Shown piece after piece: positions 1 to 10,560 of a stretch of DNA of 64,000 bases. Made by a program: the position numbers and the translations under genes. This DNA is from Candida dubliniensis CD36 (Eukaryota > Ascomycota > Pichiomycetes > Serinales > Debaryomycetaceae). The notes under the pieces were generated by a model. It was not told where the DNA came from, ran no database searches, and saw only the letters and a list, made by a program, of their open reading frames with translations. Position 1 is the first letter of the stretch. Every line of letters starts with the position of its first letter. The stretch is from positions 2,728,001 to 2,792,000 of the forward strand of contig NC_012860.1 of NCBI RefSeq assembly GCF_000026945.1, given 5' to 3'.

Positions 1-386
1 AATTGCCAAAGAATAATTTCATAAAAAAATACAAACATGATCGTACTTTGAATACTGGACATACAAGAATCCCTCATCAATCAACAATTTCATTTGCAAA
101 ATATGATTTGATGAATTTAGATACTAATGCAATGTCTCCTATTGAAACTCCGGATGATGATGATGAAGATGAGTTGATTACACTTAATCGAGGAGATTTC
201 ATATTACCCAATTCATCATTTTTCATTCCTACAACAACTACATCCATAGTTAATAGTGATACTGAATCTTATGAAAGTTATTATAGTTTTTCAAAATCTC
301 CAGAAACAACAACAACAAATAATAATAATAATAATAACCGTCATTCCATGTCAACAATCATTAGAGGAGAACATGTAAGATGTTGA
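1..386 (+). CDS. 3' end of an unrecognised protein (5' truncated by window edge)
   Basis: The reading frame is open from the left edge and ends at TGA 384-386, giving about 127 C-terminal residues. No ATG can be chosen as the true start because the frame continues off the window. The tail is low-complexity: an acidic stretch (PDDDDEDE), a Thr run, a Ser/Tyr-rich part and an Asn run coded by AAT/AAC repeats near 320-338. No domain is recognisable. The composition suggests a disordered, possibly phospho-regulated C-terminus. It converges with MRPS9 downstream. Function is unknown; I am fairly sure it is coding because the frame is long, uses the same codons as its neighbours and ends cleanly before the convergent gene. 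Confidence 0.6.
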   Translation, partial: LPKNNFIKKYKHDRTLNTGHTRIPHQSTISFAKYDLMNLDTNAMSPIETPDDDDEDELITLNRGDFILPNSSFFIPTTTTSIVNSDTESYESYYSFSKSPETTTTNNNNNNNRHSMSTIIRGEHVRC

Positions 387-624
387 ATATCTGGAAAACT
401 AAAACAAAGACAATCGTGGAACATATTCACAGAGACGCTCAGGATTAATTTGTCAATGGACTAATTGGTGTAGGATTTAAATTACGTACACAACAATGTT
501 GCGTACATAGTTAATATAGTAAGATTTTTTGTTACGCCACCAAGTTGAGCACATGTTTGGTTTTGCCAGAGACCCAATTATGGCAGGAAGGGTTTGATAA
601 AGAAAAATTATAAATTACTGTGCA

Positions 625-648
625 AACACACACACACATATATATATA
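625..648. repeat. (AC)n(TA)n dinucleotide microsatellite
   Basis: An alternating AC tract passes directly into a TA tract between two convergent genes. It lies in the 3' flank of MRPS9 and probably contributes to AT-rich 3' processing signals. It may vary in length between strains. Confidence 0.8.
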
Positions 649-682
649 CAAGAATAGAACCAGTAAAATACAAATACATATT

Positions 683-1690
683 CTAACGTTTGACCCAAGT
701 TGGAGATTTTCTAGCTTTAACCTTACCAGGTTTCTTTCTTTCGACAATTCTTGTATCGCTCTTCGTTAATCCAGCTTTAGATAATCTTGGTTTCAATAAT
801 GGGTTAAACACCACCAATGCTTTAGCAATGGCATACATAATGGCTTCACTTTGTCCAGTATATCCACCACCAGTGACTTGAGCGAAAACATTATATTTCC
901 CTTCTTGTTCAACAACTTGAAATGGATAAAGAATATTTTTTCTAGCATAAATATTAGGGAAAAATTCAATTAATGATTTCCCATTAACTAATACTTCACC
1001 TTCACCTTTAACAAGATAAATTTTAGCAATTGACAGTTTTCTTTTAGCTTGAGTTCTAGCTCTACCAAAACAATCCAAAGTTTTTTCACGAGTCAATTGA
1101 GTAATTTTACTCACTGATTTACTAGTATATTCCGATAATATTTCTGATACTTCAATAGGCATTAATTCTAAATCAATAGTTCTTAATCTATTTAAAAGAT
1201 TGATTAATTCACGATAACGGATCTTTTTAACTCTAGTTCCTGATTGAGTTTTTTCTAAATAATCATCAAATCCAATGAATTTTTGATTTTGAATTTCTCT
1301 ATCAGGTACTACTCTAATTGGTAATTGTTGATATTTTTTTAAAACAGCACGTAATCTATTCATATTATCTTCATGAACCGGATTACCACCATAATAGGTC
1401 ATTAAGGTAGGTACAGTTCTTACACGATTGATTTCTCCTATGGTCAAATTCTCAGTTACTTGTGAAGATGTATATGGAGCCCGTTTTTGTTGATGTTGTG
1501 GTTGATTACGACGGAATCTTGATTGGAAACGAGGTTTGGTGGTGGTTTGTATTTCATCGGTTGTTGTTGTTGTTGTGGTGGTGGTGGTAGTTGTTGATTG
1601 AATAGGTTCATTAAGTCTAAAAGTAGATTGATGAAATGATCTTTGAGGTATATGCAACCCTCTAAATCTGGTTATAAGTCGTAATGCCAT
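683..1690 (-). CDS. MRPS9: Mitochondrial small-subunit ribosomal protein uS9m
   Basis: A 335-residue protein starting at ATG 1690 and ending at TAG 683-685. The N-terminus is basic and hydroxylated (MALRLITRFRGLHIPQRSFH), a good mitochondrial targeting sequence. A Thr homopolymer follows at about residues 33-44. The C-terminal third (about 210-335) is the S9 domain, with the YVKGEGEVLVNG-type core (here YLVKGEGEVLVNGKSL), the G-G-Y-TGQ region (GGGYTGQSEAI) and the basic tail ending in lysine/arginine (SPTWVKR) that reaches the ribosomal P site. It belongs to the mitoribosomal 37S subunit. It is divergent from DIS3. Length and domain order fit fungal Mrps9. Confidence 0.93.
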   Translation of the reverse strand: MALRLITRFRGLHIPQRSFHQSTFRLNEPIQSTTTTTTTTTTTTDEIQTTTKPRFQSRFRRNQPQHQQKRAPYTSSQVTENLTIGEINRVRTVPTLMTYYGGNPVHEDNMNRLRAVLKKYQQLPIRVVPDREIQNQKFIGFDDYLEKTQSGTRVKKIRYRELINLLNRLRTIDLELMPIEVSEILSEYTSKSVSKITQLTREKTLDCFGRARTQAKRKLSIAKIYLVKGEGEVLVNGKSLIEFFPNIYARKNILYPFQVVEQEGKYNVFAQVTGGGYTGQSEAIMYAIAKALVVFNPLLKPRLSKAGLTKSDTRIVERKKPGKVKARKSPTWVKR

Positions 1691-2140
1691 TTCAATTAAT
1701 TCTAGGTGGGTTGCTTCACCGTGGTTTGAGGCTAAGTTACGATCTTGATTTCAAAGACAATTTGAAAATTTTTCCTTCTCTCACTAAATTTTTCTTTAGT
1801 CACTAACAACAAAGTTGTTGGTACACTTTACACGACAAGGCAGGTCCTTAATTGATTCTGTTTACCTACATGAAAGCAAATCAAATATTGAGTTTACAGT
1901 CTTGTTTGATTTATGGATTGTATTTGTTTATAGTATAGAACCATATATAAAGTCTGTTTCTGTTGACGTTAACCAAGGGAACAACCAATTGAATTGTTAA
2001 ACAGACTCAATAGCGTATTCTTGTTTGGCGGCGAAATTCCATGCGAAGGGCAAGGGCCAAAAAGAAAAAAATTTAGAACTCCCCAATCGATGAGATTGAA
2101 AATAGACAACACACACTCTTCATTAGTAACATTACAAACC
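1691..2140. other. Divergent MRPS9/DIS3 intergenic region
   Basis: About 450 bases separate the two divergent starts and must hold both promoters. The DIS3 frame remains open back to 1994, but the only in-frame upstream initiators are non-ATG, so I treat that part as leader. I see no RNA gene or clear named binding site. Confidence 0.5.
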
Positions 2141-5137
2141 ATGACAGTATCAACAACTATCAATAATAGGAAACGATTATCAAGTGGATTAAGTGTCACA
2201 TCAAAAGTATTTGTACGTTCAAGAAATGGTGGAGCTTTAAAAATTGTTCGTGAACATTATTTAAGAAATGATATTCCATGTTATTCCACCATTTGTAATT
2301 CATGTCAAGATATAATTAAACCTGATTCTCAAGGCCAATTACCAAAATTCATTTTATCTCTGAATCCAACAAAGACAACCAAAGGTGAACCACATTATTT
2401 AGTATTAGATACTAATATTATTTTACATGCCATTGATTTATTAGAAAATAATCAATGTTTTTATGATGTAATAATTCCTCAAACAGTTTTAGAAGAAGTG
2501 AAAAATCGTTCATTCCCAATTTATCAAAGATTAAGAAATTTAGTTAAATCTGAAGATAAACGATTCATTGTATTTCATAATGAATATAATGAACAAACTT
2601 ATATTAATAGAAATAAAAATGAAACTATTAATGATAGAAATGATCGAGCCATTAGAAAAGTGGCTCAATGGTATCAAACACATTTACCTAAATTTAAAAC
2701 GTTTTTCATTTGTAATGATAAAGATAATAGAACTAAAGCAATTAAAGAAGGTATTAATGCCAAAACATTAGTTGAATATATTGAAAGTTTACCAAATGCT
2801 GATGATTTAACTGATTTAATACCTCAAGATGATTCTACATTTGAGGATAATAAGACTAGTACTGCTACCGTGGAAGATGAAACTTCATTCCCGGAATATT
2901 ATTCAAATGCAAGAATAATGGCTGGTATTAAAAATGGTACTTTATATCAAGGTATTTTGAATGTCTCATCATATAATTATTTACAAGGTGAAGTTCTGGT
3001 TCCAGCATTTAAAAAACCTTTATTAATTCAAGGGTCAAAGAATTTAAATCGTGCATTTAATTCCGATTCAGTTATTGTCGAATTATTACCAAAAGATAAA
3101 TGGAAAGAACCATCAACTACCATTATTGAGGAAGGGGCTATTGGTGCCAATGATAATGCAGCAGATGGTGATGAAGATGATGTCGATATTGAAGAAACTG
3201 CCAGCTCCAAGAAGAGTGTGATTTCTGATAAAGAACGTATATTATTAGCTCAAGAAGCTATAAAAGTCATTGGGTCTAAAAATGAAGATAAAAGATTACA
3301 ACCAACTGCAAAAATTGTTGGTGTAATGAGAAGATCATGGAGATATTATGTTGGACAAATAGCTCCCTCATCAGTTAATCTTGATGATAAGACTGGTCAT
3401 GCAGCAAAGAATTGTTTTGTTATTTTGATGGATCCTAAATTACCTAAAATTAGAATTAGAACTAGAAAAGCTAGAGAATATTTAGGACAAAGAATTGTTG
3501 TTGTGGTTGATTCTTGGCCTGTTAATTCAAGATATCCTAATGGACATTTTGTTAGAGCTTTGGGTGAAATTGAAAGTGCTGAAGCGGAAACTGAAGCATT
3601 GTTATTGGAACATGATGTTGAATATAGACCATTTTCTAAAAATGTTTTGGATTGTTTACCACAGGAAGGTGATAATTGGGTAGTTCCAGATATCACCAAT
3701 ACTGAAGATCCACAATTACAAAAAAGAGTTGATTTAAGAGATAAATTAGTTTGTTCAATTGATCCACCGAATTGTGTAGATATTGATGATGCTTTACATG
3801 CTAAACAATTACCTAATGGGAATTATGAAGTTGGAGTTCATATTGCTGATGTTACTCATTTTGTTAAACCAAATACTCCATTAGATCAAGAAGGTGCCTC
3901 AAGGGGAACTTCGGTATATTTGGTTGATAAAAGAATTGATATGTTACCTCAGCTTTTAGGTACAAATTTATGTTCATTAAAACCATTTGTTGATAGATTT
4001 GCCTTTAGTGTTATTTGGGAAGTTGATGAAGATGCCAATATTATTAATGTCAATTATATGAAATCGATTATTAAATCAAGACAAGCATTTTCTTATGAAC
4101 AAGCTCAATTACGTATTGATGATCCATCACAACAAGATGATTTAACTAAATCAATGAGAATTTTATTAAAATTATCGAAAAAATTAAAACAAAAAAGATT
4201 AGATGCTGGTGCTTTAAATTTAGCATCTCCTGAAGTTAAAGTTCATATGGATAGTGAAACTTCTGATCCCCAAGAAGTTGAAATTAAAAAATTATTAGAA
4301 ACAAATTCTTTAGTTGAAGAATTTATGTTGTTTGCTAATATATCGGTTGCAAGAAAAATTTATGATGCTTATCCACAAACGGCTATGCTTAGACGACATG
4401 CAGCACCACCAGCAACTAATTTTGAAACTTTAAATGATATGTTAAATGTTCGTAAAGATGGTATGTCAATTTCATTAGAATCATCTAAGGCATTGGCTGA
4501 TTCATTGGATAGATGTATTGATCCTAATGATAAATATTTTAATACTTTGGTTCGTATCATGTCTACTCGTTGTATGATGGCGGCAGAATATTTCCCTAGT
4601 GGATCTTACGGATACCCAGAATTTAGACATTATGGTTTAGCAGTTGATATTTATACCCATTTCACTTCCCCAATTAGAAGATATTGTGATGTTGTTGCTC
4701 ATAGACAATTGGCAGGTGCCATTGGTTATGAGAATTTAGATTTGAGTCATCGTGACAAATCTAAAATGGAAATGATTGTTAGAAATATCAATAAACGTCA
4801 TAGAAATGCTCAATTTGCTGGAAGATCAAGTATAGAATATTATGTTGGTCAAGTTATGAGAAATAATGAAGCTGAACATGAAGGTTATATTATCAAGATT
4901 TTTAATAATGGTATTGTGGTATTAGTGCCGAAATTTGGGGTTGAAGGATTAATTAAACTTGAGAATATGGGTGATGTTAATTCAGCAAATTATAATGAAG
5001 ATAAATATGAATTGACGTTTACTGATTTTAAAGGTAATTCAAGAACAATAGCTGTTTTTGATAAAGTTAAGGTTGATGTGAAGTCGGTGAAAGATGAAAT
5101 TAGTGGTAAAAGAAAAGCTCAACTTATGTTAAAATGA
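2141..5137 (+). CDS. DIS3: Exosome catalytic subunit Dis3/Rrp44 (3'-5' exoribonuclease and endonuclease)
   Basis: A 998-residue RNase II family protein, close to the usual ~1000. I chose ATG 2141 because [19 protein letters not shown] aligns with the family N-terminus. Order: CR3/PIN endonuclease domain (about 1-240) with the catalytic Asp in [15 protein letters not shown] near residue 90; cold-shock domains (about 250-480); RNB exonuclease domain (about 500-830) with CVDIDDALH near 545, the acidic magnesium site; and a C-terminal S1 domain (about 905-995). It degrades and trims nuclear and cytoplasmic RNAs, including rRNA precursors, as part of the 10-subunit exosome. CTG codon 2996-2998 falls where the yeast homologue, as I recall it, has Ser. 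It converges on RIB3 with only 150 bases between stops. Confidence 0.97.
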   Translation: MTVSTTINNRKRLSSGLSVTSKVFVRSRNGGALKIVREHYLRNDIPCYSTICNSCQDIIKPDSQGQLPKFILSLNPTKTTKGEPHYLVLDTNIILHAIDLLENNQCFYDVIIPQTVLEEVKNRSFPIYQRLRNLVKSEDKRFIVFHNEYNEQTYINRNKNETINDRNDRAIRKVAQWYQTHLPKFKTFFICNDKDNRTKAIKEGINAKTLVEYIESLPNADDLTDLIPQDDSTFEDNKTSTATVEDETSFPEYYSNARIMAGIKNGTLYQGILNVSSYNYLQGEVLVPAFKKPLLIQGSKNLNRAFNSDSVIVELLPKDKWKEPSTTIIEEGAIGANDNAADGDEDDVDIEETASSKKSVISDKERILLAQEAIKVIGSKNEDKRLQPTAKIVGVMRRSWRYYVGQIAPSSVNLDDKTGHAAKNCFVILMDPKLPKIRIRTRKAREYLGQRIVVVVDSWPVNSRYPNGHFVRALGEIESAEAETEALLLEHDVEYRPFSKNVLDCLPQEGDNWVVPDITNTEDPQLQKRVDLRDKLVCSIDPPNCVDIDDALHAKQLPNGNYEVGVHIADVTHFVKPNTPLDQEGASRGTSVYLVDKRIDMLPQLLGTNLCSLKPFVDRFAFSVIWEVDEDANIINVNYMKSIIKSRQAFSYEQAQLRIDDPSQQDDLTKSMRILLKLSKKLKQKRLDAGALNLASPEVKVHMDSETSDPQEVEIKKLLETNSLVEEFMLFANISVARKIYDAYPQTAMLRRHAAPPATNFETLNDMLNVRKDGMSISLESSKALADSLDRCIDPNDKYFNTLVRIMSTRCMMAAEYFPSGSYGYPEFRHYGLAVDIYTHFTSPIRRYCDVVAHRQLAGAIGYENLDLSHRDKSKMEMIVRNINKRHRNAQFAGRSSIEYYVGQVMRNNEAEHEGYIIKIFNNGIVVLVPKFGVEGLIKLENMGDVNSANYNEDKYELTFTDFKGNSRTIAVFDKVKVDVKSVKDEISGKRKAQLMLK

Positions 5138-5147
5138 GTCTCCAATG

Positions 5148-5172
5148 TATATATATATATATATATATATAT
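5148..5172. repeat. (TA)n microsatellite between convergent 3' ends
   Basis: A run of about twelve TA dinucleotides lies immediately after the DIS3 stop and before the RIB3 stop. TATATA-type elements act as efficiency signals for yeast mRNA 3' end formation, and this one could serve both strands because it is self-complementary. Confidence 0.75.
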
Positions 5173-5290
5173 TATTACATCTATTGTACATAAAAGTACC
5201 TTATTATTATTATACAATACTGATTCTGATTCATTAATGTATTTATGTCCATGTGCGTGTATGTTCTATTCTTACTTCGTTTGCTTTGAA

Positions 5291-5905
5291 TTATTTAGAA
5301 ATATATTCCACCAATTGATTAATATTAATAAGTTTAATACCATGTTTCTTACCAAATTTAATACAATCATCTAATCTCATCATCAATCCATCTTCGTCTC
5401 GTACTAATTCACAAATAACCCCAGCAGGTTGTAAGCCAGCCAAAGTACTTAATTGAACAGCAGCTTCTGTATGACCTCTTCTTTTTTTCAATAATCCTGG
5501 AACAGCTCTTAATGGTAATATATGGCCTGGTTTAATAAAATCTTGTGGTTTTGAATTAGGATTAGCTAAACTTCTAGTAGTTAAAGCTCTATCATGAGCA
5601 GAAATACCAGTAGTTGTACCTTCAGCAAAATCACATGTTACGGTATAAGCAGTACCATGTCTATCACTACGATTGGCCAACATTGGTGGTAATTCTAATT
5701 GATTTGCTCTTTCTTCACTTAATGGAACACAAACATAACCAGAAGAATAACGAACTAAAAATGCCATTTTTTCTTGAGTGATTAATTCAGCAGCCATAAT
5801 TAAATCACCTTCATTTTCACGATCTTCATCATCCATAACAATTAAGAATTCACCGTTTTTATAAGCTTGTAAAGCTTCTTCGATAGGAGTAAAGATATTA
5901 GTCAT
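5291..5905 (-). CDS. RIB3: 3,4-dihydroxy-2-butanone 4-phosphate synthase
   Basis: A 204-residue enzyme that converts ribulose 5-phosphate to L-3,4-dihydroxy-2-butanone 4-phosphate plus formate, supplying the four-carbon unit of riboflavin. The start is taken at ATG 5905 (MTNIFTPIEEALQAY). A second ATG three codons upstream (5914) would add only MIS, and 204 is the length I recall for the C. albicans enzyme. The N-terminal metal/substrate loop DDEDRENEGDLI, the GISAHDRALT segment, and the RRGHTEAAVQL motif with the catalytic His are all intact. It is monofunctional: there is no GTP cyclohydrolase II domain. About 1.4 kb of non-coding DNA lies upstream. Confidence 0.97.
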   Translation of the reverse strand: MTNIFTPIEEALQAYKNGEFLIVMDDEDRENEGDLIMAAELITQEKMAFLVRYSSGYVCVPLSEERANQLELPPMLANRSDRHGTAYTVTCDFAEGTTTGISAHDRALTTRSLANPNSKPQDFIKPGHILPLRAVPGLLKKRRGHTEAAVQLSTLAGLQPAGVICELVRDEDGLMMRLDDCIKFGKKHGIKLININQLVEYISK

Positions 5906-7324
5906 ACTGATCATAATATATATTTATATAGTGTCAGGGGTGGGAAGTTGTTTGAAGTTTTTTGTTGATAATGGACTAAAGATAATTTCTTTTTCTTTTC
6001 CGGAATTAAAAAAAAAAATAAAAAAAAAATTTGGGTTCTGATTGAAAAGTATTTATATAGTGGAAATGATCTTAATAAAAAGTTGAGTTTTTTCGTAAAC
6101 TAAATCTTAACAAACTATTAGTTGATATAGCTGTTAATAAATATAAAGATCGGTGTTAATGTTGGAAGAATTAATTCTGTATGGCAAAAATTTTTCAAAA
6201 AGATTTTAATTTCCGTTGAAAGAAAAGAAAGACTGTGTGATTGTGAAGAGAATTTAAATGTGGAGCGATTAAGTCAACAATCAACAGTCAAGATTATCTA
6301 TCTAATAACTAAAAATTATTAATGGTTATTTCCGGATTTACCATCATCATCATCATCATCATTAATTTTAATCATAATGAGCAAATAATAATTAATTTTA
6401 AAACATCATTCAACGTCAAGATTTCTTTACTATTGTCGTTTGTTTAATTTCCATTTTGTGTCCAGTATTTATTAGTAATCTCATAATCTCAAATTTACTC
6501 ATTGAATTATTAATATTTGGGGATAAGGGTGTGAATGTGATTGTTAATTCTCTCAAGTTCATCTCAACCGGATACTTGATTCCCTAACTGTCATCATCAT
6601 CATCATCATCATCATCATTATCTCTATTATACTTTCTTTTTTTTTTTTGCAATCTTAAATTCCCACTTCTTCCTCTTTCTTCATTTTTCTCTATTTTACA
6701 TGTGTCGATCTTACATGAGCTCAAGAGTTCAACTGCTCCGATCTATTGTTTAAGATATGAATGTGAATTTTAAAATAAAAGGGAAACCCAAGAATTTAGT
6801 TGAAATCACAGGTATATGTGTCTATCTATTATTCGGACATCCAAACCTTCATCAAATCTATCAAAATTATCCAATAATGACCAAGAAAGACCAAGGATGA
6901 AATTATCGGAATACTGCTATTGTACTTCTTTGTTGTCTTTTTAGTTTTAGGTTTAGTTTTAGTTGTCCCTTTCTCTTGCTCCCCCTTGTTCCTATACATC
7001 TAAAATTGACAACACAATTCTTACAAGCCTCATTCAAAAACGTTACTCATCAATTATTGGTTGATATATTCACTCCTTCTCCCCGGTAGATGTTAAATCT
7101 AAATTCTACACCTTTTGCATTCAAATTTCTTTGTTGGTTTTTTAAAATGAGAAATTTCATCTTTGCTTTTATAGAGGAAAAAAAAAAAATTAAAACACGT
7201 CAAATAGTCTTTATACATTCATAAACTGAATCAAATTTTATAATATACCCAATCGTTTCAAATTCAGTATCGGATATTTGTATTTTTTTTCGTTCTTTCA
7301 TTTCATTCGTTTTTGTTTCTCCTA
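5906..7324. other. 1.4-kb divergent intergenic region (RIB3 / PAC3-like)
   Basis: No gene is supported here. The interval holds several A/T homopolymers and two TCA/ATC trinucleotide runs (about 6341-6365 and 6592-6618). It presumably contains the promoters of RIB3 and the divergent small gene. I see no tRNA-like fold or named binding site I would defend. Confidence 0.5.
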
Positions 7325-7813
7325 ATGACTACTAAACTAATTCAGGATCCAACTGGATTTAGTAAATCTTTTGAAACCACATATCCTAATGACACATCAA
7401 ATAATGAATTTTTCTTCCATATAATCAATTATAATGATAAACAGATTATTAATATATCAATAAATGGATTGATTGATACCACATTTGAATTACCCGTTTC
7501 AACTAAATCAGCCATAACTTATGCTTCAGCTTTAGAAATTTCCACGGATCATTTTGATGATGAAGATGGTGATGGAGAAGAAATAAGGGAACGAGAAGTA
7601 ATACCTGAACCTATCTTATTGATTGGAGATTATGCCAATATGAAATTGCTGATTGTTGCCACTCAAATTAGTAAAATAATCAGTACCACTTGTCCTAAAC
7701 CTACAATACTATCAATTGGTTCAAAATGGTTTGGTAAAGGAGATGAAGTTAATGATGATGATTTTGATAAATTAATGTTTATTCTAGCAAATGTAAAGAC
7801 ATTGATACAATAA
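7325..7813 (+). CDS. Proteasome assembly chaperone 3-like protein (PSMG3/Irc25 type), tentative
   Basis: A 162-residue protein from ATG 7325 (MTTKLIQDPTGFSKSF). The frame is open slightly further back, but only through a non-ATG codon. The arrangement resembles PAC3/PSMG3: an N-terminal beta hairpin (about 32-52, IINISINGLIDTTFELPV), an acidic insertion (about 75-90, DDEDGDGEE), then a strand-helix-strand core (ILLIGDYANMKLLIVATQI ... PTILSIGSKWF) and a C-terminal helix (DKLMFILANVKTLIQ). In that family the protein pairs with Poc4/PAC4 to help build the alpha ring of the 20S proteasome. The identification rests on fold pattern and length, not on a diagnostic motif. It could instead be an orphan of the clade. 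Confidence 0.5.
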   Translation: MTTKLIQDPTGFSKSFETTYPNDTSNNEFFFHIINYNDKQIINISINGLIDTTFELPVSTKSAITYASALEISTDHFDDEDGDGEEIREREVIPEPILLIGDYANMKLLIVATQISKIISTTCPKPTILSIGSKWFGKGDEVNDDDFDKLMFILANVKTLIQ

Positions 7814-7936
7814 GGTTGGGGAGAAGGAGGAAAAAACAGTTGGCGTTTACAAATTAAATCTCATCTAATTAATGTGTCTATAGATTATCTAATATATTAT
7901 ATGCATCCATTTCATCTCACCTTGGTGGTTTTTGCT

Positions 7937-9211
7937 TTACTTTTTGGCTTTCTTTTCTCTTGGTTTAACAGGAACTTTTCTTTCTTTATTACCGAAAACT
8001 AATTTATGTGGTTTCATGAATTTTTCAACAACATTATCATCAACTTTACTTCTTCTTTCTTGATAAGCAGATACAAATTCTTGTAAAACTGTAATACATT
8101 CTTTCTTCATTTCTCCAGATAATATTTCTCCTTTTCTATAGCCTTGTTCTAATTTTGCCAATTTTTCATCATCATAACTGAAAAACGATAAATATTGGAA
8201 TGCAACATCTACTTCTGGATTACCTCCTAATTCTCTATGTTCTTCTGCAGTGGCTCTACCACCAGAAAATGCATATTTATTGATTTTTTTCTGAATTTGT
8301 TTAGCAGTATCACCCATAAATATTGAAGTTGTAGTATCAGAAGCTGACATTTTCGTTGATGCCCCTTGTAAAGCAGGGAAGAATTTGGCATGAATTAAAG
8401 CTGGTTTAGTAAATCTTAATTTATCAGCAACATCTCTACAAACCCTAAAATAAGGATCTTGATCTATGGCACAAGGGATTAAACAAGGAGTTTTTGGTGG
8501 TAATCCTAATACATCCGGGAATGATGATGGGAAAGCTGTTGCTATTTGAATACTGGCAAAATGTATTTTACCAATACAATCTGAATCAGTGAATCCAAAT
8601 ACTGCTTTGGCAGTAGAAGTAGTGATTTGACGTGAAGTTCTAACAACATTTTCATAAAATGCTCCTCCCATATATTGTAAATCTGAAAAAATAAAGGTAT
8701 TTTCGGGATTAAATCCAACGGCGATTATATCTTTAGCATTTTCTGCGGCAAACCCTTTAACATCATCAATAGTTAATTGATGTTTAAATAAAAATTTCTC
8801 ATCATCAGTTAATTCAATGACTAAAGGAACATCAAATACTTCCTGCAACCATTTTGTAAATATAAATGGAACCATATGACCTAAATGCATTGAATCAGAT
8901 GATGGACCTCTTCCAGTATATAAGAAAAATGGTTCTCCATGTTCATATAAATCTAAAATACGATCTAAATCTCTTTGGGAAAAAAATACTCCTCTTTTCA
9001 AAAATGGATGAGGTTCTTCGCCAGTAACTTGTTTAAATCTTTCTAATGTTTCCAGGGTAATATGTTTAGTACCGAATTGACTAATCAATTTATCATAATC
9101 AATCCCCATGGATTTACCATCCACAACAGCTCCTTCTACTTCCCACGGAGTGATTTTTTGTTCTGATTCCTCAGTAACTTTTAATTGTGATACTTTTTCT
9201 TCTACTGACAT
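7937..9211 (-). CDS. WRS1: Cytosolic tryptophanyl-tRNA synthetase
   Basis: A 424-residue class I aminoacyl-tRNA synthetase, ATG 9211 to TAA 7937-7939, the usual length for fungal cytosolic TrpRS. It charges tRNA-Trp using ATP. The Rossmann fold carries the eukaryote-type HIGH equivalent in SSDSMHLGHMVPF (near residue 100), the VIELTDDEKFL segment typical of archaeal/eukaryotic TrpRS, and the KMSKS equivalent TKMSASDTTTSIF (near 287). The C-terminus is a basic tail (KVPVKPREKKAKK). There is no mitochondrial presequence. RPL27A lies upstream in the same orientation, 519 bases away. An intron-containing tRNA-Trp, its substrate, is also in this window at 38796-38892. Confidence 0.97.
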   Translation of the reverse strand: MSVEEKVSQLKVTEESEQKITPWEVEGAVVDGKSMGIDYDKLISQFGTKHITLETLERFKQVTGEEPHPFLKRGVFFSQRDLDRILDLYEHGEPFFLYTGRGPSSDSMHLGHMVPFIFTKWLQEVFDVPLVIELTDDEKFLFKHQLTIDDVKGFAAENAKDIIAVGFNPENTFIFSDLQYMGGAFYENVVRTSRQITTSTAKAVFGFTDSDCIGKIHFASIQIATAFPSSFPDVLGLPPKTPCLIPCAIDQDPYFRVCRDVADKLRFTKPALIHAKFFPALQGASTKMSASDTTTSIFMGDTAKQIQKKINKYAFSGGRATAEEHRELGGNPEVDVAFQYLSFFSYDDEKLAKLEQGYRKGEILSGEMKKECITVLQEFVSAYQERRSKVDDNVVEKFMKPHKLVFGNKERKVPVKPREKKAKK

Positions 9212-9730
9212 ATGTTCTGATTGTTCTGGTTGACAGAGAAGGATTTTTGGTAATTAGATATTGACTGACTAATAATTTTTTTTTTTTTTTTTTTCAGTCG
9301 GTGTATTTTTTTTTTTTTCTCTTCACACACATTTCTTGATAATGAATATATATCTCACTCAAACGGTAACGCTTTAAAGATTGAAAATTTTTCAACTTAA
9401 ATATTGGAGTATTATTGTCAAACTACTTTAAAACTGGAAAAGCTACGTGAACGTTGGCACACATCCAATGCATTAATTTCGTACTTACAAACTCATATCA
9501 TTATGTTTAACATAAATGATACGGCTTTTTAAGCAAAGGCTTACAAAAAAAACAATTGAAATATTAACATGCACGAATAAAGTGGTAAGTAAATTAAACC
9601 CTCCATTAAATTATACTATACAGATATACTCTCTCTTTTTATGTATTTTCTTTCTTCTTCTTTGTCTCTGATTCAACCAAATTTTATATTACAAATATTT
9701 CAAAAAAAAAAGGATGTTCCTCTCTTTTCT
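9212..9730. other. WRS1 upstream / RPL27A downstream region
   Basis: 519 bases between two minus-strand genes. It contains long T tracts near 9278-9293 and 9308-9318 (A tracts on the coding strand, just upstream of the WRS1 start), typical of yeast promoters. No further gene or RNA is seen. Confidence 0.5.
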
Positions 9731-10560
9731 TTAAAAGTGTAATTTTTGGAAGAACCATTTGTTCTTACCAGCTTGATGTTTTTCTTCAAAAGCTTTCTTG
9801 ACAACTTTTTTAGCTTCTTCTCTTTGAGATGGTTCTTCTAAAGCTTCAGAAGTGACGGCAGCTTTGAATGATTCAACATCTAATGAGTATCTAGTTGGCA
9901 TTAAATGGTTGTAGTTTACTAATTTAACAAATGGCTTAACTTTAGTTCTCTTAGTAACTTTTTTAGCATCCATCTTCTTGGTAACTTTCAATGGAGCTCT
10001 TTCAATACCAGCAACAATGGCATGTGGGAATGGGTGAGATTTGGTACCTTCATCATGTGGTTTCACAATGACTACTTTTTTACCAGCATAACGACCTCTT
10101 ACGACAATAGCTAAAAATAAATTAGTTAGTATAATGTTTTTTTTTACATTTTAATTGGTAGATTCATGATTTGTTACTGCCATTTAATGAATTTTGAATA
10201 CAAAATATAAAAAAAATTGGTTGGTTTCATTGATGTTTTGTGACGATTCCCAACATGGTTTGGTCAATCACTTGTCTTGAACGGAAAATTAATCTTCCAA
10301 ATTCCAATAATCTTTTAAATCTTCAATAATCCATTCTATGTTAATTAACAGTATTTATATATTAGTTTTAATCGTTGAATCGTTCGATTTGTTTCTCTAT
10401 TCTTTGGTGAAAATCTTTCAATCTTTCAAAACTCCCCTTCTCAAATCATATTCCATTCAAAATCAGGGCAGTAAATCTATTATCATAACTCCAAATAGGT
10501 ATTTCATATTTCTCTTCCTCTTTACATACCAACTTTACCAGATTTGATGAACTTAGCCAT
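9731..10560 (-). CDS. RPL27A: 60S ribosomal protein eL27 (two exons)
   Basis: Spliced gene: exon 1 is 10530-10560 (31 nt) and exon 2 is 9731-10110 (380 nt), giving 136 residues, exactly the family length. Exon 1 codes [10 protein letters not shown] plus the first base of the next codon. Exon 2 resumes with [22 protein letters not shown]. The rest reads through the KOW-type N-terminus and the conserved [33 protein letters not shown] and C-terminal WFFQKLHF parts. It is a component of the large ribosomal subunit. The promoter carries a perfect 16-bp palindrome and an E-box (10876-10898). An early intron placed just after the start is typical of yeast ribosomal protein genes. Confidence 0.97.
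10111..10529 (-). other. RPL27A spliceosomal intron (419 nt)
   Basis: On the minus strand the intron opens with GTATGT (10524-10529) and closes with TTTTAG (AG at 10111-10112). A perfect branch-site TACTAAC lies at 10125-10131, 12 bases before the acceptor. I looked for C/D snoRNA boxes inside it and saw none. Confidence 0.96.

Noticed and set aside
1994..2140. 49-residue N-terminal extension of DIS3
   Set aside because: It begins at a non-ATG codon, and the family N-terminus starts at ATG 2141.
10111..10529. snoRNA hosted in the RPL27A intron
   Set aside because: No C box on the sense strand of the intron and no convincing H/ACA arrangement.
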